Assembly (NCBI GenBank): GCA_029747585.1
Contig: JAPEVF010000541.1
Location: forward strand, 1 to 31,022
Reading direction: 5' to 3'
DNA from: Pleurotus djamor
Taxonomy: Eukaryota > Basidiomycota > Agaricomycetes > Agaricales > Pleurotaceae
DNA length: 31,022 nt
Part shown: positions 21,150-31,022 of the stretch, one piece after another
How the letters are laid out: every line of letters starts with the position of its first letter
Position numbering within the stretch: position 1 is the first letter of the stretch
Made by a program: the position numbers and the translations under genes
The notes under the pieces: generated by a model
Databases searched by the model: none
What the model saw: the letters and a program-made list of their open reading frames with translations, nothing else
What the model was told of the DNA's origin: nothing

Positions 21150-22469
21150 CTAAGGAACCACACCGCCCATGACCATATCCCAACCCAATTGGTTGTATGT
21201 CCAGCCGAAGCAAGATCCTCCCAAGGCATCCGAGTGAAAGCCACATACGCTGTGATGCATCCCAGGGTCTTTATGTAGGGTGTCGAATATGGATACTTCG
21301 TCCGGTGTCAAGGTAACAAGCTGTGTATGTCGTTCTCAGGCTATTCTCTCTCGTGGGCGGCAGAGCGCTATAAAACACGCACCGTTATGTTCTCCTTTAG
21401 TCGACCATAATCAGTGCTCTTGGGAATCACTACGGTGGAGCGTTGGACGCCCCAGCTTAGAAGGACTTGAGCTACGGTAGACTCGTGCTTCTTTGCGATT
21501 CCAACCAAAGTCTCATTATCTGCGAGTTTGTTCTTGGCGACGGGGGAGTATGCCGTCACGACGATCTGATGATCTTTACAGTACTGAAGGAGCGAGTGCT
21601 GCGGAAGACACGGATGCATTTCGACTTGATTGACCGCTGGGGTGATTCGAGCGAATTTGAGGAGTTGATCAAGTAATTTGATGCTGAAATTGGAGACGCC
21701 GATACTCTTCGCTTTACCTAAATTCAGAAATCAGCTATCTGGGGAAATCACCGGAGTATCGTTCGGGGTACGCATACCAGACTTGAGGAGCTTCTCCATC
21801 TCTGACCAAGTCTCCTGGAGGGTCGGACTCTCTTCGGGTTGGAGGGCTTCGCCTGCATCATCGTCAAGGGAGCCACTTTGAACAATCGGGGTCGCATTCT
21901 CATACCAGTACTAGTGAGGGCCTGAGGCCAATGGACTAGGAAAAGGTCGACGTAGTCCGTTCCTAGTTTGCGAAGGCTTTCTTCGATCGCAGGTGCAACT
22001 CTGCCATGATCCTCGCCGCTACAAAATTGGTTGAGGGCAGCCGTGGACAGATTTAGGGACGTACGCAAGTTTGGTGGTCAGAAAAATCTCATTACGAGGT
22101 ATGCCGGAGCTAGCCAGCGCTTTGCCCACTGATTCTTCATCACCTAGAGTTCACTAATAAGCGGTTAAAGTAAGGTCGACAAAAGTCGACCACACCGTAG
22201 TTGGATGCCTAAGGGATGACGGACGGTTTCAGCGTGATTCTGCCTATTCTCTGCTGATATTACCGTATCTATATGACGATAACCAATTTCGAGGGCCGAA
22301 AGCACCATCTTTGTTACGATTTCACTTTCTCCAACTTGTCCCATCCAGCAGCTGTCCATATCGGTATCGGTTTGAGGTTGCATCGCACTTTGTAAGGAGC
22401 CTGTGCTCACCCAACCCCCACCGCGGGGACATAGAGGCCGTTATTCATCCGAAGAGAAGGAACTTGCAT
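21150..22469 (-). CDS. Aldo/keto reductase, NAD(P)H-dependent
   Basis: Eight exons on the minus strand (22469-22411, 22351-22264, 22208-22196, 22143-22065, 22018-21906, 21852-21778, 21717-21383, 21320-21150) encode 310 residues, the usual family length. The start [11 protein letters not shown] leads to [15 protein letters not shown]. The catalytic tetrad is complete: Asp48 and Tyr53 in IDTASNYG, Lys78 in FLTTKL, His109 in [25 protein letters not shown] and [15 protein letters not shown] (cofactor-phosphate region) follow. Members reduce aldehydes or ketones in the cytosol with NADPH; the substrate cannot be told from sequence. The 13-nt third exon is essential, since it encodes part of the Tyr53 motif. 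The gene is convergent with paralogue B (263 nt between stops). Confidence 0.92.
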
Positions 22470-23440
22470 GGTCGAAGATTCGATGAAGAAGCGAGGGAAC
22501 TTGAATCCCGGACACAGAGGGTTCCCATTCTCCCAGACGGTTTCGCACGAATGGTCAATGATAAACCAGAGATTGTGGGCTTCAATGCAAAATATTTTGG
22601 GTCAAACACTTCGCGGAGGGCACAATGGCTCTACTTGAAGCACTGAGTATAGAGGCCTGAGGGATGGGTCGAGGCGCAACAAGGCAAGGGGTTGGTTCAA
22701 ATTTACCGAGATAAAGGGACTCAATCTAATCTCGATGGATCGTTTCTTTGCTCCTTCCCTCACGAATACTTACTCCAAATCCACTAACATATTTCCTCCA
22801 AGCCGTCAGCCAATCTCTGTTAGAAGACGACCGCACTGTTTTCTCTGCACAGATAACCCCATACCGTCTCCCTTGGAACGGAAATCCAACGGAAATCTGC
22901 GCTGGTTCTTTCATCGTCCCACAATCGTCCCATTTTGGTTCCGTTTGTGGCAGAAAAGTCTTGTTCTCGCCAAGTCCTCACAACATCGACATGAACAAGG
23001 TCCAGGCTCCCCTTATGAACTGAGGGAATGGAACATTTGTCCTTTCCTGTCCATACGGAACCTGAATCTTCGACATTGAGGTCTTCTATCGCGTTCGTGG
23101 CTTCGACTTCGGGACAGTCGAGTTGAACTGTAGATGTACTTGTGATTCTTCCTATTTTCGCTGATACTTCGCTCTCTTCGTCAACCGGCGATATCCTATC
23201 AGCGAGAATGGCGTTCCTTGCCCTTGTAAAATGCACGCTGTCGTTGCTGATTTTGCTCCCGTTTATTCCCTTTTCTTTGACGAAGGCCTAGCCCTTTCGA
23301 CGTCCTTGTGGTGCTGAAGGCTGGCTGGTCAGGATCATGCTCTGACCCCAGTAATATCGCTCGTTACCCCCTCAGCGTATATATATAATCTGAGAGATCC
23401 CCCAAGTTCGATCATCCCTCGCGTTCTTCGTTACCCCACA
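22470..23440. other. Divergent promoter region with an unsupported minus-strand ORF
   Basis: About 970 nt between the starts of two divergent genes. A minus-strand ORF of 138 codons (22820-23236) is open but carries no motif I know, and I found no convincing exon to extend it. It may be an orphan gene or chance. Confidence 0.45.
23378..23388 (+). promoter_or_regulatory. TATA box (TATATATATAA)
   Basis: A strong TATA run, 53 nt before the ATG at 23441, that fits a core promoter for the downstream gene. Confidence 0.5.
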
Positions 23441-24472
23441 ATGGCGGACAACTCAGAGACTACCCCTCGCGTAGCACCCAAAGCCGAAGAGGAGTCTACC
23501 AACCCTCAAGAGCCGAGCACGATTCCTCCCATCCTCCGTGCATATTCCAACAAACTCACCCCGCCTGCCGAGGCGAGCTTCTGGCGACAGTAAGCTGTGT
23601 TTTCGCCTCTTTGGCACTCATTTAAATAACCCACACCCCGTCGTCCTGATCTCCAGTCAGTCAATATCCCTCCTGCAGGATTACAAACTCGAATACATTC
23701 CGGACGAGCCCGGTATCGATGTTTTCGAGACCCTCACCTGGCGTATCGACGCGTTCGTCTATGTCGTAAACGCCGTCCCCGATGCAAATTTCGTCGCGAA
23801 TGGAGGATCCGTTTATGTGATCCTCGTTCATTCGGGTGCGGCCATGTGTAACGACAATACGGAGGGGATGGAACATCGCTACCACGTCTGGCTGGAGAAT
23901 CCCTCCAGTAGAGCTTACCCGTTGATGCAACTACCCGCCTCGAATACTGGGACCAACGACCCAAACTTAGGAACGATCAAATGTGAGTTTGCGTGCCACT
24001 CATCCCACATTCAGTATACTTATCTCTGACCTTTCCCTCAGATCCTATATCTTTTACACAGGACATGCAGATGTTCAAGAACGGCGGAAACGAAACGTTT
24101 ACATTTTCGGCACAGTACGAATCCAGCATTGATGTGAAGGACGGTGTCCAAACCGGAGTTGTAGACGGTTCTTCTGGGGTGAAATGGTCGATTCGAATTG
24201 ACAAAACGGTGAGGATGATAACAAGCATCTTTTCTAGATGGATCCTAATATGCCTCCCTTCCTTAAATCAAAAGCCGGACACAGATTTCCCCTTCCCCTT
24301 TGGTTCCTTGTCTGTATTCCAGTTCTCTGAACTCGAAGAGGTAGCGTTCAGTACGTCTCAATTGCCTCATGTGTTTATCTTCGTGGTGAATAACCCCCAA
24401 CGCTTAGATGTAAAGATTACGGAGCACAACGCGTCCTTTTATACCGATGTAGGTCCTGAAGTCACACTCTGA
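23441..24472 (+). CDS. Unknown soluble, beta-rich protein
   Basis: Four exons (23441-23589, 23657-23982, 24042-24208, 24323-24472) encode 263 residues. The ATG sits in good context (cacaATGG) after a TATA box. The first ~45 residues are Pro/Glu-rich and probably disordered. The rest alternates hydrophobic and polar residues as in beta strands (for example AFVYVVNAVPDANFV, SVYVILVHSG, VFIFVVNNPQRLDVKI), with two short helical patches. There is no signal peptide or membrane helix. It may be a beta-sandwich domain, but I recognise no family and infer no function. The last intron (114 nt) is longer than its neighbours; without it the frame still runs to the same stop through a less regular sequence, so that junction is the least certain. 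Confidence 0.65.
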
Positions 24473-24941
24473 GCCCCATATAAGATCTGATGAACTGAAC
24501 CACCTTTTAGCCAATCGGGGAGTCAGATATCTTCCATTTCAAGGTTGACTGTCGCTTCTCTGTTTAGAACTCTCTGTCATGAGTCACTTCTGAAGAGACA
24601 ATACCAGGGACTCACGTACTAACTATGCGTAGTGAATGAATTAAAGAGGCTTAAGTGAAACTTCCCTGTGCATAGGCAATGACTGGCGGACCAAGTTCAC
24701 CCAAAGTTCCCCCTCCCAGATTCATCGGGTCGCCGCGGAGCTCATGAATCCGATCTCCGCGCTGAGACCTAAGCGGAGACTAAATCTTGGGAAGATTTCA
24801 AACTCTCCTTCAGCCTAATGCCATGTGTATGAGGCGCGACCTTGACGCTGTGTCGTTGAAGGCACAGTACACGCGTAATGAGGATGTCTTTTCTATCTTG
24901 ATACTTTCATCCACTTGCACACCATAAAGTGCATTCAGAAG
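24473..24941. other. Intergenic spacer with CCG/CGG inverted repeat
   Basis: About 470 nt. CTCCGC and GCGGAG form an inverted repeat around 24754-24777, with a further GCGGAG upstream. CCG/CGG pairs are typical contacts of zinc-cluster regulators, but this is only suggestive. No gene is seen. Confidence 0.35.
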
Positions 24942-26876
24942 ATGGGAGCAGTGGTTTCTCGATGTTTTCGCCCCAAGCCCGCCTTAGCCTCTACCCCGAT
25001 TTTGCACCCACCCGAGGCCAAAGCTGTCACAGAAGCTACCGAAATCGTGATCAATCCTGGAAATTCCATTTGCCCAAATCAAACGGATCTTACAGTAGGT
25101 ACTTCAGCCTGCTCAAAAACAGAGCGGTCTAATATTGCGCTATAGAACCCAGTCCCGCTGCCAGCCGACTTATGGCAATGGCATGACTCGAAGGATGAAC
25201 TGGGGGTTGACCCCAACGAGCTAGTAAGTGCTATCTGCTTCGTATCATCACCTTGTTTACGTGTTCCATCTGCGTAGTACAAGCCAAGGCTCATCTTTTC
25301 ATGCTCGTTCGATGACCTTACAGGGAAACGCTTGGATATGACGCCTTATGCAACCCCTCGTCGCATACGTCTTATCTCTCTCACTAGTCTTACCTATCGA
25401 AATCGCTTTGAAGTCTACGAGTTCGAAACACTTCCTATGTATACCGAGATCATGCACCGCGAACTGAAAGCACTCTTTGAATCCGGTCCCGTCAAATTTG
25501 AGAAGTCTCACTGCCATGCTGTCTCTTTCGTCTGGCGCGGGCTCTCGGCCGACTCTAACCCGGAAACCACGTCGACGGCGTCTCGACGCGCAACTTCCAG
25601 AGGCACATTCACTGTGGAAGGGGTGAACGATGGAGACCCAATTAGCCTTAGCGTTCTGGACGACATCCGCTGGTGCGCGAGCCACAACACTCCTACCTTC
25701 CTTTGGTTGGATCAGATCTGCATCATGCAGACTTCAGACGAAGATAAGGCATTCCAAATACAAGGCATGAATCACATCTATGCAACCTCAGATGTCATTG
25801 TCCTCCCCGGAGGCTTGGGGAGGTTAGCCACCGTAGACGACGGAACGACGTATATGGATCGCGCGTGGACATTTCAAGAGGCTATAGCGGGTGCTGGGAG
25901 TTGCTTCCTATTTTCCAAGGAAAATATGTCGAGTGAAGACTATGAAGATATAAAGCAGGCCAACGGGTTCAGGGAGCATGATGAACCCACGAGTCTTGTT
26001 GTCACAGCAGGCCTTTTTGACGTTCTTGAACAATTCCAAGCTCGCCAGCGAAGCCCTTTTGGGTTTCATGATATCCAAGTCTCCGCGTTTCTCGAAGCTC
26101 ACAAGAAGACCTACGAAGGTCTGGGTATTTGGCAGTGCTCCTACATGCGAACTTGCTCTAGGTCTGCCGATGCGATTTACAGTATCATGGATCTATTTGG
26201 TGTCTCCCTGGACCCCAGAAAGTTGCGCCCGGATGATCGTGTGGGTGCAACCCTCGCTCTTGCCAAAGAGATACTCGCGAAACCAGGTGGAAAGCCAGCA
26301 TGGTTGAGTGGTCTTTGGTTTCTCCCTCCCTCCAAAGAGCATTCCGCCTTTCCCCAATTCCCTGAGACAAGCACCAGCGGGAAGGCGTACATGCGGATGT
26401 CCGATGGTTCTCTGAAGGACGTTGTCAGCCTTATGGACCGGAAGGACTTCCTCACAACCTATGCCTACTTCGGGGAAAGCGAGTTCGATGACATGGGGTA
26501 TCTTACTTTCAGTGAAGAGGTTTGCTCACTCAAGTCAGCCGAATCTCTGGACGCTTCAGCAGGTGCCGTAGTTCCTTGGTATATCAATCGGGATGTCCGT
26601 CTTGAGAGCGGAGATGGACAATCGTGGCATCCTATCTCAAGAGACGGTCGCCCAGAAAAAGTGGCTTACCCAGATTACGACGCCGACGCTCTCGCGGTAA
26701 GATTTGGACAAACGCAAGGCGACGACTACTCGGAGATTTTCTTAGTGTTGAAGCGACATGGTGATGGGAGGTATCATCGTGTAACGCACCTTGTGTGTCC
26801 TGGTAGCAACGCTTGGTGGCATGATGGACTTTACCTTTTTCCAGGAGTCACAGTGAGAATTGGACCATTTCCATAG
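24942..26876 (+). CDS. HET-like (heterokaryon-incompatibility type) protein with a probable lipid-anchored N-terminus
   Basis: Exons 24942-25094, 25146-25223 and 25278-26876 encode 609 residues. The N-terminus MGAVVSRCF fits an N-myristoylation signal (Gly2, Ser6) with Cys8 as a likely palmitoylation site. A Pro-rich linker and NPVPLPADLWQWH follow. The central region has HET-like blocks: HAVSFVWRG, then FLWLDQICIMQ (Asp222) with DKAFQIQGMNHIYATSDVIV, and RAWTFQEA (Trp274) further on. HET domains mediate allorecognition and cell death in ascomycetes; in basidiomycetes their role is largely unknown. The C-terminal ~250 residues match no domain I know. The two short 5' exons were found by frame continuity; the large ORF alone would start at a non-ATG codon (25332) and miss the anchor. 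Confidence 0.82.
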
Positions 26877-27784
26877 CTGTAGGCAACAGTAATACTTCCT
26901 AGGTATTGACGGGGACGCTATGAAATACTTGATACAGAGAATCGAGATCGGCGGCGAGCGCTTCTTGTCTGTGTACCACTGATTTGCTGGCTGAATATTT
27001 GAATTTCTTGCATTGGGTTCATCCAGCGTACCGAGCAACATTCGTATATTCTCGAGTAAATAGTATACAATTACATCCCTGTGGGCTTCTCGCGTAATGA
27101 GTTTTGCCTTGGTTTTGCCTAAACCTAGCCTTACATGCCTGGACGGCGATACTCACACATCGGATCGATCTCGGTGTTCACGTTCACTGAACGTACCCCT
27201 CAACTGTGCGGCTTGGCTGGAGACAAAGTGTTTTAGGAATTTCATGCGAACACAGGTGTCAAAGGGAGCGTACGACGAATGAAACGACGATGCTGTGTCT
27301 TAGCGCCGGCTCACAGGAAATCACCCGCTGACCACTATTCAGCTGTGGAAGGCTTTGACAGGTGGTGCTGGTGCTATAGTCATGCGATGAAACTTGATCT
27401 TCCCGGTTTGATCTCCCGAACCAAGACGACGCGCTAGCTCCGGTTGCAATTTTTGGTCAACCATTTCCACGTGCAAAGTCGAATGCTGCGATTGAGATAT
27501 TCCATGCTGTCCAAGCCAGGCCAACGCGCCATGTGCAACTACTCCATCTTGAGCCAATTTTCGTAGCGACCAGTCTTGCCTGAAACGATGTCTTTTCACT
27601 GCCCTGCGACCAAGATGAAGGACGAGGAACATACCATTCGATTATAAAAGGATGAACTCAGTCGCTTTGAATTCCTCAGGTTGATCCTCATCTCTACTAT
27701 CTCTCTAGAAGCGAGTGGCCGGTCCACCCTCTTCACCCCTCACCCTCCTCTCCTTTAATCACACACCCTTTTACGACATACACC
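26877..27784. other. Spacer and promoter of the secreted kinase-like gene
   Basis: About 900 nt. A minus-strand ORF of 97 codons (27339-27632) overlaps the promoter and has no motif, so I do not call it. The last 100 nt are pyrimidine-rich, as in leaders of well-expressed fungal genes. Confidence 0.5.
27643..27650 (+). promoter_or_regulatory. TATA box (TATAAAAG)
   Basis: A consensus TATA box 135 nt before the ATG, followed by a CT-rich leader (27682-27784) that may itself contain a small 5' UTR intron. Confidence 0.5.
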
Positions 27785-29228
27785 ATGAACTTGCGACGAG
27801 TCCTCGGATTCTCCGTTGTGTTGGCTTGTGTATTGGCTGTCTACGCTGCGCCCAGAAGAGTTGACAATTCTGAAGAAGAGAGTTTCGACATCGAGGCACG
27901 TGGCTACGATGACTACGATGTAGCCTTGCACCTACGTGCCATGGCTATCGCCCGTAGCTTCCCTGAATCGGTAAGCAAATTACTTTTCAGTCCCGAGATG
28001 GCATCTGAGATATTTTGCAGTACGATGTGGTCGAACACGAGAAGCGCGCCCCTCCTAAGAAGAAGGCAGCTCCTCGGAAGAAGACCACTGCGAAGCGTCC
28101 AGCTGTGAAGAAGGCACCGAAGAAGGCGGCACCGAAGAAGTCCAAACCCAAATCGGTGGCCAAGAAGCCAGCGAAGAAGGCAGCCCCAAAGAAATCGGCG
28201 CCGAAGAAGGGACCTGCTCGAAAGCCTCCATCCAAGAAACCCGGTAAGACACCAGCGAAGACTCCAGCGAAGAAGCCCGGGAAGACGCCAGCGAAGAAGC
28301 CCGGGAAAACGCCTGAAAAGAAGCCCACTGGTGGTTCATGTCCTCTTAGGACGAAGGGTGGAAAGGGCAAACGCGCTTTTGAGACTGGCTGCGGTAAGCT
28401 CTTTGCTATCGCGCTCAAGGTCCGGAGTATTGATCGAATGTATTAGACGATGCAAGTCTTACGCTTGGTGGGGTCACGAGATCCATCACCAAGGTCGGCC
28501 AACAAGGCAATTCCGCGATAACTTACAAGGTTTCCGGCGCTGGATGGCCTGACCCAAGCACTGGCAAGGACGTCACCGCGTACGCGAAGACTGGTAAAAG
28601 TAAATCTTCTGTTCAAACTTTTGAAATAGGATTTGTGACTTACCCCTGCGTATCTTAGGCACAACCGAAACGTTTGCTTCAGAGATTAAGTGGCTGAAGA
28701 AGACGGACCAGCTTCTCGCCGAAGGCAAGTTTGAAGGAAGGCAATTCATCGTGTTCCATGGTGTTACTGGCAAGAAGGATATCACCGGGACGAACTACTG
28801 GAGGAAACTCGCTGAGGACCACATGATGAAGGGAGACGTCGCTGGATGTGAGGCCGAGGTGAAGAAGACCTTGATCCCTTTGATCATTCGTGAAGCCAAG
28901 GTTTATGTGTAAGTGAAATTTGGGCTCGAACAGGCCAGAGTGTTAACGTGCGATATCATCACTTCAGTGACAAATTCCAAGTCCTTCACACCGACATCCA
29001 GCCTGGAAATATCCTTTGGGATGCTGCCGGAACCGACCCCACCCTCATCGATTGGGGCAGAGCCGAAGAGGTCGCATCGGTAAGCCTTCTATCGTCCATA
29101 TGAAGACATCGCATTATTGACACACCCCCTTCTAGTGGAGCGCCGATGTTGAGAAGAGAGTCAGAGCGCAAGCCGAGTTCTCTCACTTGAAGGGAGACGA
29201 GAAGATTTGTCATAACCTCAAGGGTTAA
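27785..29228 (+). CDS. Secreted protein with a histone-H1-like Lys/Ala/Pro tail and a kinase-type catalytic loop
   Basis: Six exons (27785-27970, 28021-28393, 28447-28593, 28659-28908, 28968-29079, 29136-29228) encode 386 residues with continuous phases. A signal peptide (LGFSVVLACVLAVYA) is clear. Residues ~72-165 are almost only Lys, Ala, Pro, Gly and Thr, in KKAAPKK- and KKPGKTPA-type repeats, flanked by KR pairs (70-71, 179-180) that Kex2-like proteases could cut. The second half looks like a reduced kinase/phosphotransferase: a possible VAIK-like lysine (TAYAK234), Glu244 in SEIKWL, then HTDIQPGN (His326, Asp328, Asn333) and LIDWG (Asp347), the catalytic and metal-binding motifs. It ends about 37 residues after DWG, so a normal C-lobe is missing. 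Substrate and activity are unknown. Confidence 0.75.
28081..28325 (+). repeat. Lysine-rich coding repeat region
   Basis: Degenerate in-frame repeats with AAGAAG (Lys-Lys) every 12-24 nt. The last third has near-identical GCGAAGAAGCCCGGGAAGAC units. Such sequence is prone to slippage and length variation. Confidence 0.7.
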
Positions 29229-29441
29229 ATCGTCAATCATCATGTATCGGTAGCATAATTATTGTTATATAACTTTCAGAACCACTCACAACCGAAGAGG
29301 TGTTCCCATGTTTCTGTGCATGCCTTGTAAGACCGTCCGAGCTGAAGCGAATTTCCGACTTGTCTTGTTTCAACGTCAGGGAATTTGCTGATAAGTTGAG
29401 CGGGTAGCAATAAAATTAAATAGATCTATAACACAAAGCCT

Positions 29442-31022
29442 CTATTGATACCAGCGCTCGCGTAGTCGTTTTCGGCGGACCATTGGGCCCGTTACAATGA
29501 TAGCGATCACCAGTCCGAGAACTGTGACGACGAGCTGTCCTTTGTTGAAGCTTTCATTCAACACGTCGAACGTATTGGAGGGCGTGACCCTTGTTAAGAA
29601 TAAGTCCAAACCATATGCAAACACCAGAGATGTCGACTCTAGCAGAGCTGGAGCTGTGACGATTTTGCGCACATTGGCCACCTACAAGAATGGTCAACAC
29701 TTCTGTTTGGACAAGCAGGAAGTGAATGTGTGACGTACCTCATAGTTATGAGATAGTGTACTGTGCGAGTCGTCTGGAAGCATAGGGTCATAAGGAATCA
29801 AGAATTCCTCTTGTTCCTCAGTCGTGACTTTGCGGCTCGGACGACGCGGGTTGAGCAGTCGGCGAGGCACTGAAATTATTTTGTGGTTCTTAGTAGCCAC
29901 TGTGAAGGCTCATTAGCTAGGGTTGGCTCGGCACACTCGCCGCACGGACGTACCTATTAGATCCTTCGATGTGATTCCGAACTTGGTCGAAGTCGTCGCG
30001 AGCGCCGTGATGCCATGCGGGAAGACGTAAGCCTGTTCATAGGCAGTCAAATCCATCAGCTCAGATGAGAATGCTGAAATCTCCGAGCTTAAAATGATCC
30101 TGAGTTACAAGTACGGAGAACGCAGGAGATCAAGGATTACTGACCTTTTTGTCTTATCATCCACGACCTTGCCTTCATAAAATTCAACCGATACGAAGCG
30201 GTAACCCTTCGCCTGTCCAACCCCACTAAAGTCGCCATCGTAATAATGATACGAAAGCCAATTCTCCGTCAATGAAACATGGACATCACATCCAGCCGAA
30301 GCAGCCGGTATGCTCGTATGATGGAGGATGGTTCCTTTCGCAGCATCAACTAAGTATATCCCACAACTTGGTTGCAACGATGGCTTGGAGGCAGTAAGCA
30401 GAACGAACAGCCTCGGGTTGAGGTACTTGTACAACGTCGTGCGATTGCCTAGGACCTTGCCAATGGACGCGATAGGACCCCTTGTAGGATGTATGATGGA
30501 TTTAATATCTTCGCCTGCAGGAAGGGAAAGCGTCCATGTTGAATGTGCAACGAAGCGATCGCTCAAATCCGAGTTGAGACTTGCTTGATAACCAGCTACC
30601 CTACGTTGGGCGTCTATGGTGACTCGAAGTGGGAAATGGAGAGATTTGGCAGCTTTAGCGAACATCGCTGAGGTAGCTGGAGTGTCGGGGTAAAGGTAGA
30701 CTTGCATGAACTCATCCAGCAAAACAATCACTTTGGATGGTCCTGGAAGGACGAAGGATTCGACGAGGGGGCCTGATATGATGTCTATGCCGTTGAGGAC
30801 ATCAGTATCTTCAAGACCTACGGCCATATTCACGCCAGTAGTTGCGTCAATATGGTAGACCACCGTATCAATCAAAGACTGGGAAGGATTGGTAAACATG
30901 GGGGGATGGGGGAACGAGAAAAAATAACAAAGCACATACGTTTTGAGCCCGTCTCTGCGCCACCAAAACCACTTGGGGAGTCTCTCCATCATTGACAGTT
31001 TGCGTCACGTAGAGCTTGACCG
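29442..31022 (-). CDS. EMC1: ER membrane protein complex subunit 1, C-terminal half (cut by the window edge)
   Basis: Five exons are visible on the minus strand (31022-30940, 30878-30145, 30087-29954, 29899-29739, 29681-29442), giving 449 residues. The start lies beyond the right edge. Recognisable blocks include VTQTVNDGETPQVVLVAQRRAQN, SVEFYEG, the VFPHGITALATTSTKFGITS segment with its KDLI, VPRRLLNPRRP, DPMLPDDSHSTLSHNYEV and ANVRKIVTAPALLESTSLV, ending in a single membrane helix (GQLVVTVLGLVIAIIVTGP) and a basic cytosolic tail RRKRLRERWYQ. EMC1 is the largest subunit of the complex that inserts weakly hydrophobic helices into the ER membrane; its C-terminal domain (DUF1620) sits in the lumen before the helix. 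The complete protein should have roughly 1,000 residues. Confidence 0.93.

Noticed and set aside
11690..22660. Recurrent GCCTCAG/CTGAGGC heptamers in several spacers
   Set aside because: Four or so occurrences on both strands of 31 kb is what chance predicts for a 7-mer; only the tandem copies at 18106-18123 are kept.
24754..24777. CTCCGC...GCGGAG inverted repeat before the HET-like gene as a zinc-cluster operator
   Set aside because: A six-base inverted repeat with a 12-nt spacer is too weak alone, and no regulator gene is nearby.
27339..27632. Minus-strand 97-codon ORF
   Set aside because: It runs up to the TATA box of the plus-strand gene, its start overlaps a possible intron donor, and it has no recognisable motif.
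27987..28418. Minus-strand 143-codon ORF rich in Phe, Ala and Gly
   Set aside because: It is the antisense shadow of the lysine-rich repeat; AAG codons read backwards give CTT/TTC-type codons.

Overview
The window is about 31 kb of a fungal nuclear genome, most likely a mushroom-forming basidiomycete (Agaricomycete). The genes are cut by many short introns of about 41-80 nt with consensus GT-AG ends. They include an AA9 lytic polysaccharide monooxygenase, F-box-like and seven-helix families of the kind expanded in Agaricomycetes, and a HET-like protein. Two nuclear tRNA genes carry introns in the anticodon loop. Six ambiguous bases (N) show a draft-quality assembly. I rebuilt the gene models by hand from splice sites, reading-frame continuity and family knowledge; no search was run.

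Layout. Positions 1-9075 (all + strand): the 3' end of an unrecognised low-complexity protein gene; a four-helix membrane protein; two tandem F-box-like paralogues; and a 17-exon gene for the TPR subunit of TFIIIC (TFC4/sfc4/GTF3C3). Positions 10004-14063: a seven-helix membrane protein, a small unknown protein and the secreted AA9 LPMO. Positions 14411-17938: tRNA-Asp (-), a third F-box-like paralogue (+), an HPP-family membrane protein (-) and tRNA-Cys (+). Positions 19343-22469: a second seven-helix paralogue (+) facing an aldo/keto reductase (-). Positions 23441-31022: an unknown soluble protein (+), a HET-like protein with a probable myristoylated N-terminus (+), a secreted lysine-rich protein with a kinase-type catalytic loop (+), and the C-terminal half of EMC1 (-), cut by the window edge.

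There is no sign of one pathway cluster. Housekeeping genes (TFIIIC, EMC1, tRNAs) are interleaved with accessory families. The most unusual items are: the secreted histone-H1-tail/kinase-like fusion; an AT-AC (or broken) intron in the LPMO gene; three F-box-like paralogues of almost identical length, with the same intron and the same C-terminal tryptophan signature; and the HET-like protein with a membrane-anchor N-terminus. I found no CRISPR array, transposase, reverse transcriptase or virus-like gene.
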